Positions 44,024 to 55,208 of a stretch of 64,000 nt of DNA are shown here, in pieces; position 1 is the stretch's first letter, and every line of letters begins with the position of its first letter. Made by a program: the position numbers and the translations under genes. This stretch comes from Sipunculus nudus (lineage: Eukaryota; Annelida; Sipuncula; Golfingiida; Sipunculidae): assembly GCA_026874595.1 (NCBI GenBank), contig CM049310.1, forward strand, positions 9,052,001 through 9,116,000, given 5' to 3'. The notes beneath the pieces are model-generated. The model searched no databases. It was not told where the DNA came from and worked only from the letters and a program-made list of their open reading frames with translations.

Positions 44024-45393
44024 ACAGCCGGGTATACAGTGGGGGTGAAGACCTCAGCCAGGGGTGTGGGTTCGTTTCATCAGGGGGTTGGCCCTGATGT
44101 GCACCCCAATCTCGCCATCTGCTCACACACAATCAAGCTCGTCAGGATGATCACCACAGGAGACAGACTGTACCATAACTCTTTAATACAGCACCTGCAA
44201 ACATATACGATTGTTCTACAGCAATCGAACACCCAGACGGTTCACAGCTCGTCTGACCAACAAAACAGATGGCGAAGTGGCAACTGGCGGGTTAAGTGCG
44301 ACCTTTTTACTGAATATTATTATGCACTATATTTCACTTAACATAGCCACACAAAAAATAGGACTACACCATATCACCAAAAATAAAAGCCTACCCCTAC
44401 ATTCATGTGGGGAATAAACCCACTACATATCCCGCCTAAACCTGGGTTCATTTACTGCTACTCCTAATCAAACCTCTGGTTTAACCATATTGTCTTAACT
44501 GCTAACATGTACATGGGCTATACTCATAAGATACTCTTACAGTAATCAGAAAATAAACCATCAGCTGACTCAGATTACATGGTGGTATATTTCTTATCAC
44601 AACATATTAGACTGTGGCACACAGATGCCAAAGACATGTACTGTCCGCCAGTTCAACAACAGGCGTGGTTTAATTAAAAGCCCAACAGGGTTGTTCACAT
44701 AACATGACCAGCCACTGAAACTGATCACACCTACAACGGCCGGAGATAATTTAACGATAAATTAAATATAGCTGCACGGACATTTCAGTTACATGTGCGG
44801 TTGAACCAGAGGCCAGCGGGTTTGTTCACATCACGTGACCAGCCACCTAAAACTGATCACACATACAACGGCCTGAGATAACTTAATGATACACTAAATA
44901 TAGTCGAAGAGAAAATATCAGTTAAATACTATAATTAACAAAACAGTATACATCATGATAAAGGGCCATATCAACGTGATAGTTTTCTAGTACCGGAGGG
45001 GAATTGGTCATCAGTTCTGGGAAAAGTGAATATCAAATATGGAACCCGGAGCTAATCTCAACAGGTCGTGCCTGATATCAGATTTACAGCAGGTATTGGG
45101 GATAAAATATAACAGGACAACCAAAACAACACCAACAAAAGGAGGGAGTAGCTGTTAAGGAAGAAATGTACGCTCACCTGCAAACATATATGATTGTTCT
45201 ACAGCAATCGAACACCCAGACGGTTCACAGCTCGTCTGACCAACAAAACAGATGGCGAAGTGGCAACTGGCGGGTTAAGTGTGACCTTTGACCCTGTTGC
45301 CAGGGCCACCACATAAGGGGCAGTGTTATGTGGGCCATTCCACAAAATACAAGAAAACATAGCTCGGGGTAATTTTAATCACCAACCGCGACA
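44020..45393 (-). repeat. probable GypsyC 3' LTR with internal duplications
   Basis: Bounded by TGTCACAGCC on the left and CGCGACA directly before the polypurine tract on the right. It contains a 115-bp direct repeat (44190-44305 and 45177-45291, including GATGGCGAAGTGGCAACTGG) and a second duplication of about 130 bp (44680-44800 and 44812-44930, both with ACATGACCAGCCAC- or ACGTGACCAGCCAC-type starts). With no partner LTR the outer limits are provisional. Confidence 0.5.
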
Positions 45394-45404
45394 TCCTCCC
45401 CCCC
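45394..45404 (-). promoter_or_regulatory. GypsyC polypurine tract
   Basis: GGGGGGGAGGA on the minus strand, directly before TGTCGCGG, the presumed start of the 3' LTR. Confidence 0.7.
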
Positions 45405-45429
45405 AATCACAAATGGCGTCCCAACATTT

Positions 45430-48227
45430 CTACAATTTCAATTTATCTACGATCGATTGTACCAAGTCAAGTAATTTTAGTGTGGGGTTACACCCTGCCT
45501 GCTGGGAGAAACTAACAGAATGACTGAAGTCATACACAGTGTCATCCATCCACAGAGGCTTCTTTTTTACCCTGCGAGGGGGAACTGGTGGTTTCTCTCC
45601 TACCATGGAGCGTGTACAGCTCCTCCGCACTGGCTTCGGATGCTCCGCTTTTACAGGACGGTGGTTCGGAAAGATCAGGGGAATGTTCTGCAACAAAGTC
45701 CACTGGGGTGTCCACTGGCCCTTCTCCGGCACTATCTATTTGGCAAGACCCCTTCTCAACAATTACAGGCGTGTCGGGTGACTCGGAAAGGTCAGGGGAA
45801 GATTCGGCAACAGAGTCTGCTTGGGGATCCACTAGTGGAATCTTGGAAGGGCCATCATGTGCAGTGACACCCGGGCTATCTATGTTGCTAACAGTAGGTT
45901 CAGAGGAAACACTTTCAACAGAGTCTCGCAGTGTGCTTCCAACTTTCGGTACCTCAGGAGGGCAATCAGGTACGGTGGCACCCGTGGTATCCAGGTTCTC
46001 AACAGTAGATTCAGACTCATCTTGAGAAGGGTCTATTGGGAGAGAATTTAAAGGGAGGAGGTGGTTTCTATGAAGGGTCTTTTCCACGCCGTGGTCCCTG
46101 TCTTGACGTACCCGGTAAACTGGGATACCTGGATTCGGCTGATCAATGACCCTATACACCTCTTCCTGCCACCGATCTTCAATCTTATGCTTGCCCTTAA
46201 ATTCCACTTTACTGACTAGAACAAAGTCTCCAGGTGCTAGCTCAGCACCTCGCACCTTTCTATCAAAATATCTCTTTTGTCTCTCCTGTGCAGCTCTGGC
46301 TTTACGAGAAGCATGTTCAAAAGCATGTTGCAGCCTCCTTTTAAGGGAAGCCACCAAGGACGGGTATGCTAAGGAAGACTTCCTCTCTGGATCGAGACCC
46401 AGAGCGAGATCGACAGGGAGTCTTGGTTGCCGAAGAAACATTAGGTAGAAGGGGCTAAACCCCGTTGTCTCATGTCTTGTGCAATTATACGCATGCACCA
46501 GGGATTGCAGGTGTTTCTTCCAGTCTGCTTTCTGACTCGGCTGCAAGGTACCTAACATATCTAGGAGGGTCTTGTTCATCCTTTCAGTCTGACCATTACC
46601 CATAGGGTGATGTGGGGTGGTACGACTCTTTCTAATCCCAGCCAGGTGACACAATGCCTTGATGGTCCGGCTTTCAAAATTTCTGCCCTGGTCTGATTGC
46701 AGCCGAGCAGGGAAACCATAATGAACTACAAAGCTTTCATACAAAATCTGGGCTGTGGTTTCAGCAGTCTGGTTCCTGGTAGCAAATGCATGAGAATATT
46801 TTGTAAAGTGATCTGTGATCACTAAGATGTTCTCATATCCTCCCTTGCTCCCTTCAAGTGTAAAAAAATCCATACACAGGAGCTCCAGGGGTTGGGTGGT
46901 AACAACGTTTACCAGTGGCGCGATCTGATTAGGTGGGGTCTTTCTACGAATGCACCGACCACAACTAGCAACGTGGTCTGGCAAAAGCCCTATCATACGG
47001 TCCCGTCCTATGTGACCCACCTGATCGTGGCAACCATTCAACGCTGTTGGACGAAACCTCTTAGGCAAGACCAATTGATTGGTAACCTCCCCATGACACT
47101 CGCGCTTCCGGTGTAAAACCCCATCTAACATTACCAAATTACCTCTTTCTTTCAGGTAGAACATGTAGTCCCTCCCTAGAAGTGACCGTTCACACTCCTT
47201 CCCCTCGACTAGATTGATGACCTGGGCGCCCTCAGGATCACCTCGTTGAATAAGAGCCCAATCTTTCTTGGAAAACTCTGAAATGCATGTCCCATCCACA
47301 TCATCCAAAACCTGCTGACCCATACAGAAACCTTCACAAAGACCACCATGATTTAACTGGGCTTGAATAACCTCACTGATAAAGGGCCACTGGATTCTGG
47401 AAAGGGCATTCGCGTCATTGTTATTTTTTCCGGGACGGTAGGCAAGGAAAATTTTGTAATTACTCAGATGTGAGACCCATCGCTGCCCCACCACATCAAG
47501 CTTAGCCATACTCAGGATATATGTGAGCAGATTGTTATCCGTCACCACGAGGAACTCTGTACCGTATAGGTAATCATGGAACTTTTCAACCACAGACCAC
47601 TTCAGGGCTAAAAATTATGAGCGGGGTAGTTCCATTCTGACTTAGAGAGACCTTTGCTGGCATAGGCTACACCTTCTCAGACCCATCGTCCTGTTTTTGG
47701 TACAGGGCCGCTCCTAGGCTGTCAAAGGACGCATCAGTGTGCAGAATGAAGTATTTGCCAAAATCCGCGAAAGCAAGTACAGGTGCTGTTGTCAGACACT
47801 CTCTCAAACTGCAAAATGCCTGCTCTTGAGCCTCACCCCACATCAACCTAGGAGGTCTCTGTTTGGTGTTCTTCTTTTTTGTCCCTCCCTTAGTGCAATC
47901 ATGCAGCGGGCAAGCAACCCGGCTAAAATTCTTGATGAAACGCCGATAATAACTGTCAAAACCTAAAAAACTTTGCACTTGTTTGACCGTTTCAGGGCGG
48001 GGCCAGTCTCGAACACATTCTACCTTTTCTGGATCGGTGGCAACGCCTAGTGGTGACACTACGTGCCCAAGGTATTTTATTTCTCTCTGCAAGATACGAC
48101 ATTTTTCTGGCTTTAGCTTCAGGCCAGCCGACTGTAACCTCTCAAAGACTAGCTGGAGCTGCTCAGTCTTATTTCCTGTTATTTCCAATAGGATATTTAG
48201 TCGAACAAGACTGATCTCTCTGTTCAA
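45430..48227 (-). pseudogene. pol: GypsyC Pol remnant: RT end, RNase H, integrase
   Basis: 48227-47667 holds the RT thumb and connection (LKLKPEKCRILQREIKYLGHVVS) and the first RNase H motif (LHTDASFDSLG). Two small indels near 47600-47660 break RNase H before EKFHDYLYGTEFLVVTDNN. Integrase has an abbreviated zinc domain: HDQVGH is followed too soon by CGRC, implying loss of a dozen or so residues. The catalytic core is intact, with Asp (CMDFF), Asp (SDQGRNF) and Glu (GQTERMN). The tail has a twofold SPDLSE repeat. A frame change near 45660 leads to a basic RRSCTR...PPRRVKKK end. Confidence 0.85.
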
Positions 48228-48655
48228 AACAATCTGTGGTAGGCAGAATCCAAATGATCGTATGCATTTTTAAAAAACGAATGCTGCAGCCACGCACTGT
48301 GGCCTACTAAAGAGGGCAAGGTTCACGTACATAACATGTGACCTGTGTCTCGCAGGATCCCATGTAACAGGAAGGAGGACAGGTCTGTCTTATTATGGCC
48401 AAGGTGTGCCTGAATAAATGGTTTATCCTAACTGTGCTAACTAATTTTAACTAATTAATAAACTTAATTATATCACTGAACTCTCTACATAAGCCAAACA
48501 AAAGCAGAACTTCCCATTTTACAGGAAAAAGTCCTAGTTCACATCACATGGTGTAGTATGGGGTTGCATTGAAAGGAGTACTACTATAAAACCCAGAAAT
48601 ATTAGTCTATGAGAAAAATTCAATGTAACTAAAGTAATCATGTTGGTACACAAAC
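48228..48655. other. junction sequence between GypsyC and GypsyD
   Basis: No coding potential, and no copy of the GypsyD 5' LTR can be found here even though the GypsyD 3' LTR would be expected in this place. It may be GypsyD 3' non-coding sequence, host DNA, or a rearrangement scar. Confidence 0.5.
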
Positions 48656-50456
48656 TTATATAAATTCAATGAGTCTTTCGGGTTTCTTATTTCGAGTGGA
48701 CCTCACAGGCCTTTGGGTACTTGACTGTGCTGGATTATGGGATTCTTGCTGCGGGCTGTTGTCATTTACGGTATTACTATCATTGCGAGCATCTGGCTCC
48801 TGCGTACTCTGTACATCTGTCTCACAGGATGGAATTATTGACTGCTTAATGGGAAACTCCTTCAAGAATCTTTGGTTGCGCCGGTACTGCACTCCTTCTG
48901 GCATAGCTACTACATATGATCGGGGTTCCTGACATTTGTCAACGACTTTGGCTTGGGTCCATCTTAAGGACTTAGGATCCTGTAGGCCAACTGTCTGGCC
49001 TATATGAAGATCTGGACGTTCCTTGGCAGTATGGTCGTAGTAAGTTTTCTGTGCTGCTTGTTGGTTTGCGAGTGCAGTGACCACATCCTCGCTGCCGCGA
49101 GCTCTCATTGGCAGGTTTGATCGTATCCGCCTCCCATACAGTAATTCTGCATGGCTACCGATTCTACTATCTATGGGAGTAGCCCTCACACATAGTAAGG
49201 CTAACTCTGGATCCGCACCTGTGAGCTGGGCCTTCTTCGTCACTCTTTTTATGGTCTGTATGCACCTTTTGACAAACCCATTGTGACTGAGGGTAATGGG
49301 GTGACGAAAAGATGTGTTTGACTCCCCAGTCTGTGGCGAACTGGTGGAATTCCTTGCTCGAGAAACACGGACCACCATCACTGAACATAACCTCCGGGAG
49401 ACCATGTTCACTGAAGATTGTTTTGCATTTAGCAATAACACATCGACTAGTTTCAGACTGCAGGTGTCTAACTATTTGCATTTTGCTGTAGTAATCAGCG
49501 ACGACTAGATAGTGCTCCCCTCAAAGCTCAAACAAGTCCATACCGATGTGTTGCCATGGTGCACTTGGCAAGTCATGGGGGATCAAACTCTGTTTCTGCT
49601 CTTTACGAGAAAATTCAAGATGCATGTTACAACCTCCAACGAGTGCTTCAATGTCTCTATCAATTCCCTTCCAGTATACACATGTTCTTGCTCTTAGTTG
49701 AGTTTTCTCAACACCTTGATGACTATAGTGTAGTTTCTCTAAAACATATGGTCTCATCTTTGTAGGTATAATAAGACGTTGACCTTTCATAAGACACCCA
49801 TCCTCTACTGATATAAAGTCTTTCATGGACCAGTAATGCCTAAGGTCCTTTGGTAAATCTTGAGCAGTTTTGGGCCAACCGTTTAATGCCACATCAAGTA
49901 ACAGCCTGAGTTCTGGATCCTCACAGGTTTGCCGTCTGAGTTCATCTATCTTGTCATTCGACCATCTAATTGTATGTATGGTCTTCTCTAATCTAATTGT
50001 TGGGGCTTGCTGTGGATTTAACCGAGACAGTGTATCTGCGAGATGGAGTTCTCTGCCTGGTCTGTATCTGATAGTCATATCATACGGTTGTATCCTTAAC
50101 AGCATTCTTTGCAACCGTGGTGGAGCCTGGTCAAGGTTCTTGAGATGTATAGCCTCCAGGGGCTTGTGGTCAGACTCAACTATGAACTTTGATCCAAATA
50201 CATATGTGTGGAAATGTTCTGCTCCGAACACAATCGCAAGCATCTCACGCTCAATATTTGCATAGCGCTGTTCCGTCAGGATCATTGCTTTCGATGCAAA
50301 GGTGATTATTCTTTCCTGACCATTCTGATCAATTTGTAGTAAAGCAGCGCCCAAGCCTTTCTGACTGGCGTCAACTTGAATGTGAGTCCCTAATTGTGGA
50401 TCAAAGTAATTCAAGGTAACTGCATTACAGATCTCTTTCTTTATCGACTCGTACAT
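48656..50456 (-). pseudogene. pol: GypsyD RNase H and integrase
   Basis: RNase H is well preserved (QVDASQKGLGAALLQ, ESDHKPL). The integrase zinc domain has HYSHQGVEK but its cysteine pair is degraded (CNMHLEF, where CxxC is expected). TGA at about 49523-49521 follows LFEL in the core. The second core Asp is present (FSDGGPCF). A frame change near 49290 leads to the third catalytic block, which reads GFVKRC where the family has a Glu, so the catalytic residue is Lys. The tail ends with basic RPVRSTRNKKPERL. Integration activity is lost. Confidence 0.85.
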
Positions 50457-50507
50457 ATTCTGGTGTGTCGGAGTCCATATTCAAGACATGTCTTTCTTAA
50501 TGAGATC

Positions 50508-52403
50508 TCAAAGGGTTGACGTTTTCTCAGAAAGTTGAGGTATGAAAGGTGCCAGATACTGTACCATCCCAAGAAACTGTTGCAGTTCTTTGACACACGT
50601 AGGGCTTGGCAAGTTGGCAATTTCTTTAGATTTCTTTGGGTCTGGGCACACACCTTCTCTTGTATATCTCATGCGAAAGAAGTCAATTTCAGATACGTTT
50701 ATTGCACATTTGGCTGGGTTAAAAACTAGACCACATTCTCGGGTGCGTAATATCAAAGTATGTAAGTTCCTGTCATGCTCCTCAACACTTGACCCAAACA
50801 CAACAATATTATCTGCTATGTTGAGAGTGTCCATGCAACCTGCCAAAATGATATCCATCTTCTCTTGAAAGATGTCTTGTGATACACACAAACCAAATGG
50901 TAGTCTTTTAAATCTGTAACGTCCATTTGGAGCACTGAATGATGTCAGTTTCCTGGGTTGCTCATCCAGAAGTATGCTCCAGTACCCATGTCGCGCATCC
51001 AATTTGCTAAAGACGGTGGCACCATGCATCTTATGTGTTATTTCCTCTACAGTTGGTGCCCTATGGTATGTGCGCTTGGTACACTTGTTCAGATCTCTTG
51101 GATCTAAGCAGAAGCGAAGCTCTCCAGATTCCTTCCGACTGAAGGCAAGGGAGTTTAACCACTCAGTACCCTCGCTTTCGGGTATGGGCTCCAGTACATT
51201 GAGTTGTTCCATCTTATTAATTCCAGAATTTATTTCTGTTTTCAGATGTATAGGATATTTGCGTGGTGGACAAACCACCAGACTCATCTCATCTTTGATT
51301 TCTATGTGATACATACCAGGAAACTTTCTGAGACCCATAAACCGGTCCGGGTATCTCTCAACTAAAGTTTTCATATCAGGAATGGCAAAGGACTCTTGTG
51401 ACACTTCATGAACTACGCATATGGTTATTTCCGATACAGCATTAACTGTAATTATCTCCAGAGCCAGGCATGCACGTTTGCCAAGGATACACAGCCCTGG
51501 AGCTTCTGCAACATAAAAGTCTGTTTTATACCAGTCCCCGGTAGTCGGACACCTCAGACTGAGTTCTAGGGTTCCGTACTGGATTATTTCGCCACCATTA
51601 CAGGCTTGAAGTCTCACCAACGGTTTATCTCTCACTAGAGATCCGATAATAGGTTTATCACCATCCATAAATTTTGGGAACATCTTTCTTAATATTCCTA
51701 GGGGCAGTATGTTCCCCTGGGCTCCTGTGTCTACTTTGCACATCAACTCCGCTGGGCTATACAAGTCTGGTGCCTGTATGCTCAGACGAACCATAATGTC
51801 CTTGTCATTATCACCTACAGTGGACATCTCCCCTGAGTCAAATAGTACACTATGAGTATCATCAGCATCATCAACTTCAACTGTGCTGACTCTCGTCTCT
51901 TTGTTCTTATGGGGAAAGTTCACTGTTCTTTGCTGATGATTTCTATCCACAGCTCTACTGCTTTTACAGCACTTTCGCCAGTGACCAATCTTTCCACACT
52001 GTGTGCATTTTGTCTTGAATGCAGGACATCGTCGATACTCATGGTCACCCGCACAGAACGTACAATTTACAATCCTTTTATTTTGATATAGGTTAACCTC
52101 CTTCTTTCTCACAACATCTACACTTGTCGCTCCCACCTGTTCAAAAGCTCTCATATGTGCCTCAGAAGCCTCATGTGTACGACAGTGTTGTAAGGCATCT
52201 TCAACAGTAAGCTTTTCATCTTTCTTCAACAATTCTCTACGTGATTCATGTACTCTGGTTCCCACAATCATTTGATCAATAAACCTGTCATTCAGATCTG
52301 AGAATTTACACTTAAGTGCTAAGGCACGACATCTGGTGTAAAATTCATCAATGCTCTCCCCCTCCTTCTGTTTAAAAAAGGAGGTCAGCTCAAGGTGGTG
52401 CAC
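50508..52403 (-). pseudogene. pol: GypsyD Gag C-terminus, protease and reverse transcriptase
   Basis: A long open frame of 631 codons. Gag C-terminus (FFKQKEGESIDEFYTRCRALALKC) is followed by two zinc knuckles (CTFCAGDHEYRRC and CTQCGKIGHWRKC), protease KVDTGAQGN, then RT with CLDPRDLN and FSKLDARHGYW. The polymerase active site reads IADN where the family has ADD, so the second catalytic Asp is Asn. The frame ends near the RT connection and a frame change leads to the RNase H segment. Long open frames plus point-inactivated sites suggest moderate age. Confidence 0.86.
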
Positions 52404-52654
52404 ACGAAAATTATCAGCAATACCAACAGACTGTTGGAAATTGGCCCATACATTACTGGAGTCTGATAGGGTTTGTTCGTCTAAACCTCATGTCTTAGAC
52501 AGTTCCTCACCTTTTTCACCAGACTGGAATATGATGTAATTGTGTTGCTTGGCAGGTGCAATACCTTTGATCACAAACCATCTCTCTAGACAAGTTCTAT
52601 ATTCATGCACCAGTCCCCCCATTTCATTTGAGGACATTTGATCCCCTCAGCCAT
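52404..52654 (-). pseudogene. gag: GypsyD Gag N-terminus, broken
   Basis: A plausible start (MAEGIKC) at 52654 is followed by a frame change within about 20 codons. The body frame (HEYRTCLERWFVIKGI...NYIIFQSGEKGEELSKT) has a TGA before continuing into the 52403 frame. Confidence 0.65.
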
Positions 52655-52890
52655 TGTAATAGTTGGATAACACAGGAACAGTCATGAAATGATCCGAGAT
52701 AAATGCTTCACAAAGATAAACTGTCACTATATTCCAGTACATATATGGAACGATATGAATAGGCATGTCACATAACACAACGAATGTGCCACATATGTTC
52801 TGCCATCTAGGGATTGAAATGTTAACAAGTCGGGACCACGGCCCTGAGCAATGAAACCAAACGATGTGAATAACTCCTCTGAAGTAAGCA

Positions 52891-52911
52891 GAAAGTTCAC
52901 CGCTGCCACCA
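52891..52911 (-). promoter_or_regulatory. GypsyD primer-binding site
   Basis: TGGTGGCAGCGGTGAACTTT directly abuts the 5' LTR. It only loosely resembles the initiator-methionine tRNA complement, so the primer tRNA is not assigned. Confidence 0.65.
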
Positions 52912-53137
52912 TGTGATAGCCTGGCACACGATCATCATGTAGACACACAACAACACCAATTTAAGTCCAAAGGATGACTATATTCGCAGCATGTGTGTAC
53001 AGACAGCGCGACTGGCGCGCAGCGTAAAAACAATGCCAGACTTAAGATGGCGGTGACCTCACATGACCCGAGAGTTCACGAGATGTAAACAAGTGTCACG
53101 GAGCCACGTGCATATAACCCGATATAACCCTGTTACA
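52912..53137 (-). repeat. GypsyD 5' LTR
   Basis: 226 bp. In element direction it starts TGTAACAGGG and ends GGCTATCACA, next to the primer-binding site. Limits are inferred from TG...CA ends and the primer-binding site, because no second LTR is available. Confidence 0.65.
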
Positions 53138-54060
53138 GCTAGCTACAAAGGCAGCAGTGATGAATGCTTTGTAATTACCCCTGCCTAAGATAGGTAACTG
53201 CCCTGACACGGGTGACAGCTTTGTCAAACAGTTGACCCAAGCCTGGTGTCCATTTCAAATACAAGTATTAAATTTGTACCTGGAGTACCTAATACCAGGT
53301 ACAGGTACTTTAGTTACAGGTGCAGGGTACTTCCTACTCATGACAGCCAGTTGGTTTCCATGTCAGTTGAGTGACTGGATTTGGCTGGATAGACCAAGTT
53401 TAAGATCGGTTGTGTCAGAGTTCCTCCCTGGCACTTGGTGGATCTTCATTAGAGCGACCAGCAGACTAGAAGTGGCACACCTGTGAGGGTTTTGGTGGCG
53501 TTTTTTGAGACTGAAGGATACCATATGGTGGAATACATGTCGGCTTGTTTCTAAAGTAGCTGTGAAATATTCTGTATGAGGAGAAGCTTTACCCTGCTTT
53601 ACAGGGCTCACATGGCTGATGTATCCAATGATAGGTGTCTCAGTGTCACATTGGGCATGATGGCGGATGGTTGAGATTCTTTTTTAAATTTTTACGTGTT
53701 TTTCTGTCTTTTTATAGACCTTCAAATGAAATGGGAGTCTGTTAATAGGGCACAAATTGTAACCATTTAACCTAGAATCTGCTAACTTGACATAAGGAGG
53801 TCCATGAAAATCTCCTTGGAAACCTGAAATTAGGTCTGTGTTACCAATGTCCTTCGAGCTATGGGGCTGGTATGTATCCCCAGAATAATGAAAAAATTTG
53901 CCCCTTCTTGCCCTAACGGTTTGGGTGTGAAGGTACACCTTCCTACCCTAACACACTTCTAACCCTACTCTGTCTGTCAGGGTATTACGGCATACTTTTA
54001 AATTTGTTCCAAAAACACATTTCACTTTCAGTACTACAAATATTTTGCAGGGGCAAGTTC
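53138..54060. other. no gene seen; contains partner of the 880-1020 repeat
   Basis: Apparently host DNA between GypsyD and GypsyE, with the diverged repeat at about 53775-53900. No frame of interest. Confidence 0.5.
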
Positions 54061-54783
54061 CTGTTGTTGGTTTGTATTATAATAAATAACTAACTCCCAC
54101 GTAAAACAAAACACATTTAATACAAAAATAAAGTTATACAGAGAATGATCGGACAATCCAAACACCTAGAATCGCCCGCTTAACACAAACGCATGTAAAT
54201 CTTATCCACAATTAAGTCTGTATTGGCAGCATTTTAAACATTACAAGACCTTCGTGCAGCCTCCATTCCTGGCTCACACACGACAAACTTTCTATCGGTA
54301 AAGTCACATAGAAAAAATACAATAGCCAAAATATTCCTTCCCCCGTATCCTAGTACAATGTGTGTTTACTCTAAAGTTACAGCATTAAGCTAACCCAGCA
54401 GCACAAACTGCAGCCCAACAAAGTTAAGCCCACGTCTATCTATAAAAAAAAGGCCCCCGGTACGGCTCAGCCGTGCTCACCTCAGGATGTTCGCTGCTCG
54501 AAGTGAAGCGCATCAGCGCTCGCAACTTGTCAACTAATCGTTAAGCCAATCAGAATCCGAGCTGGCTCCACAGCAAAGGTCAAGTGCGGCCGGTAGAGTT
54601 CAGTGCGGCCGGCCGCACCTGACCTCTGACCCAGCTGATGAAATACACTGAGCTATTTATAGAAAAGCACTACACTACACAACTGGAGCATTAAAGTCAA
54701 GTTACACCGTCAAGAACAAGGAATAATAAATAGAAAAATATAGGGAAAAATATAGGTTTCAAATAAAGGCCAAACTCGTTACA
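54061..54783 (-). repeat. GypsyE 3' LTR (left limit uncertain)
   Basis: The right limit is clear: in element direction the LTR begins TGTAACGAG directly after a polypurine tract. It contains a TATA box, a GC-rich palindrome and an ATTAAA (54116-54121, minus strand) that could be the poly(A) signal. The left limit is a guess because the 5' LTR is outside the window. Confidence 0.55.
54603..54662 (-). promoter_or_regulatory. GypsyE LTR core promoter and GC palindrome
   Basis: TATAAATAGCT on the minus strand at 54652-54662 is followed about 35-50 bp downstream by the perfect 16-bp palindrome GTGCGGCCGGCCGCAC (54603-54618), with a half copy (GTGCGGCCGG) further on at about 54585. The palindrome would lie near the start of the transcript. 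Confidence 0.6.
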
Positions 54784-54796
54784 TTCCACCCCCCTT
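54784..54796 (-). promoter_or_regulatory. GypsyE polypurine tract
   Basis: AAGGGGGGTGGAA on the minus strand, abutting TGTAACGAG. Confidence 0.75.
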
Positions 54797-55208
54797 ACAC
54801 TAAGCTCGTCCTCGAGCTGACACTGTGCTCCTCTCGTTAGAACAAAACACTACCTAAAACCAATTGCAACTTTACAATATAACAAAAATTCCCTGAATAG
54901 CATTTACAACAAACTTAAATAGAGAATTACACATATCAACCAAAGAGAAATTGGCAATAACACATATTTGCAATTGCACAGTAAGAAGACAAGGCCTACA
55001 ACAAAATTTACTTAAGCAAAATTTACATCAACATAACCACACCGTTACAGTTATTTACAGAAGAAGATATTTATGCAGCATTCACATATCTCTACATTTA
55101 CACAATTTTAATGTTAACCCTGAAAACAGCCTGCAAAACATTACATGCACGACACGTGATTTCACTGAGTTTATTCCTCGGCCTCCTCTATCCTCTTCTC
55201 CCGCGCTC

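Larger units (their letters stand above)
44020..48227 (-). mobile_element. GypsyC: Ty3/Gypsy element truncated within RT
   Basis: Minus strand. It keeps the end of RT, RNase H, integrase, a polypurine tract and a probable 3' LTR. Everything upstream (gag, protease, most of RT, 5' LTR) is absent: recognisable RT stops at about 48227, where unrelated sequence begins. No second LTR is in the window, so the insertion cannot be dated by LTR comparison. Confidence 0.82.
48656..53137 (-). mobile_element. GypsyD: Ty3/Gypsy element lacking a recognisable 3' LTR
   Basis: Minus strand. A 226-bp 5' LTR (52912-53137), primer-binding site, gag and full pol are in order, but no second LTR copy is seen after integrase. 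Coding frames carry several frameshifts, stops and active-site substitutions. Protein similarity to GypsyB (GAQ-type protease, paired zinc knuckles) places both in the same, probably Mag-like, group. Confidence 0.82.

Noticed and set aside
48325-48375. TGTAACAGG at about 48364 as remnant of the GypsyD LTR
   Set aside because: It is in the wrong orientation and similarity does not extend beyond nine bases.
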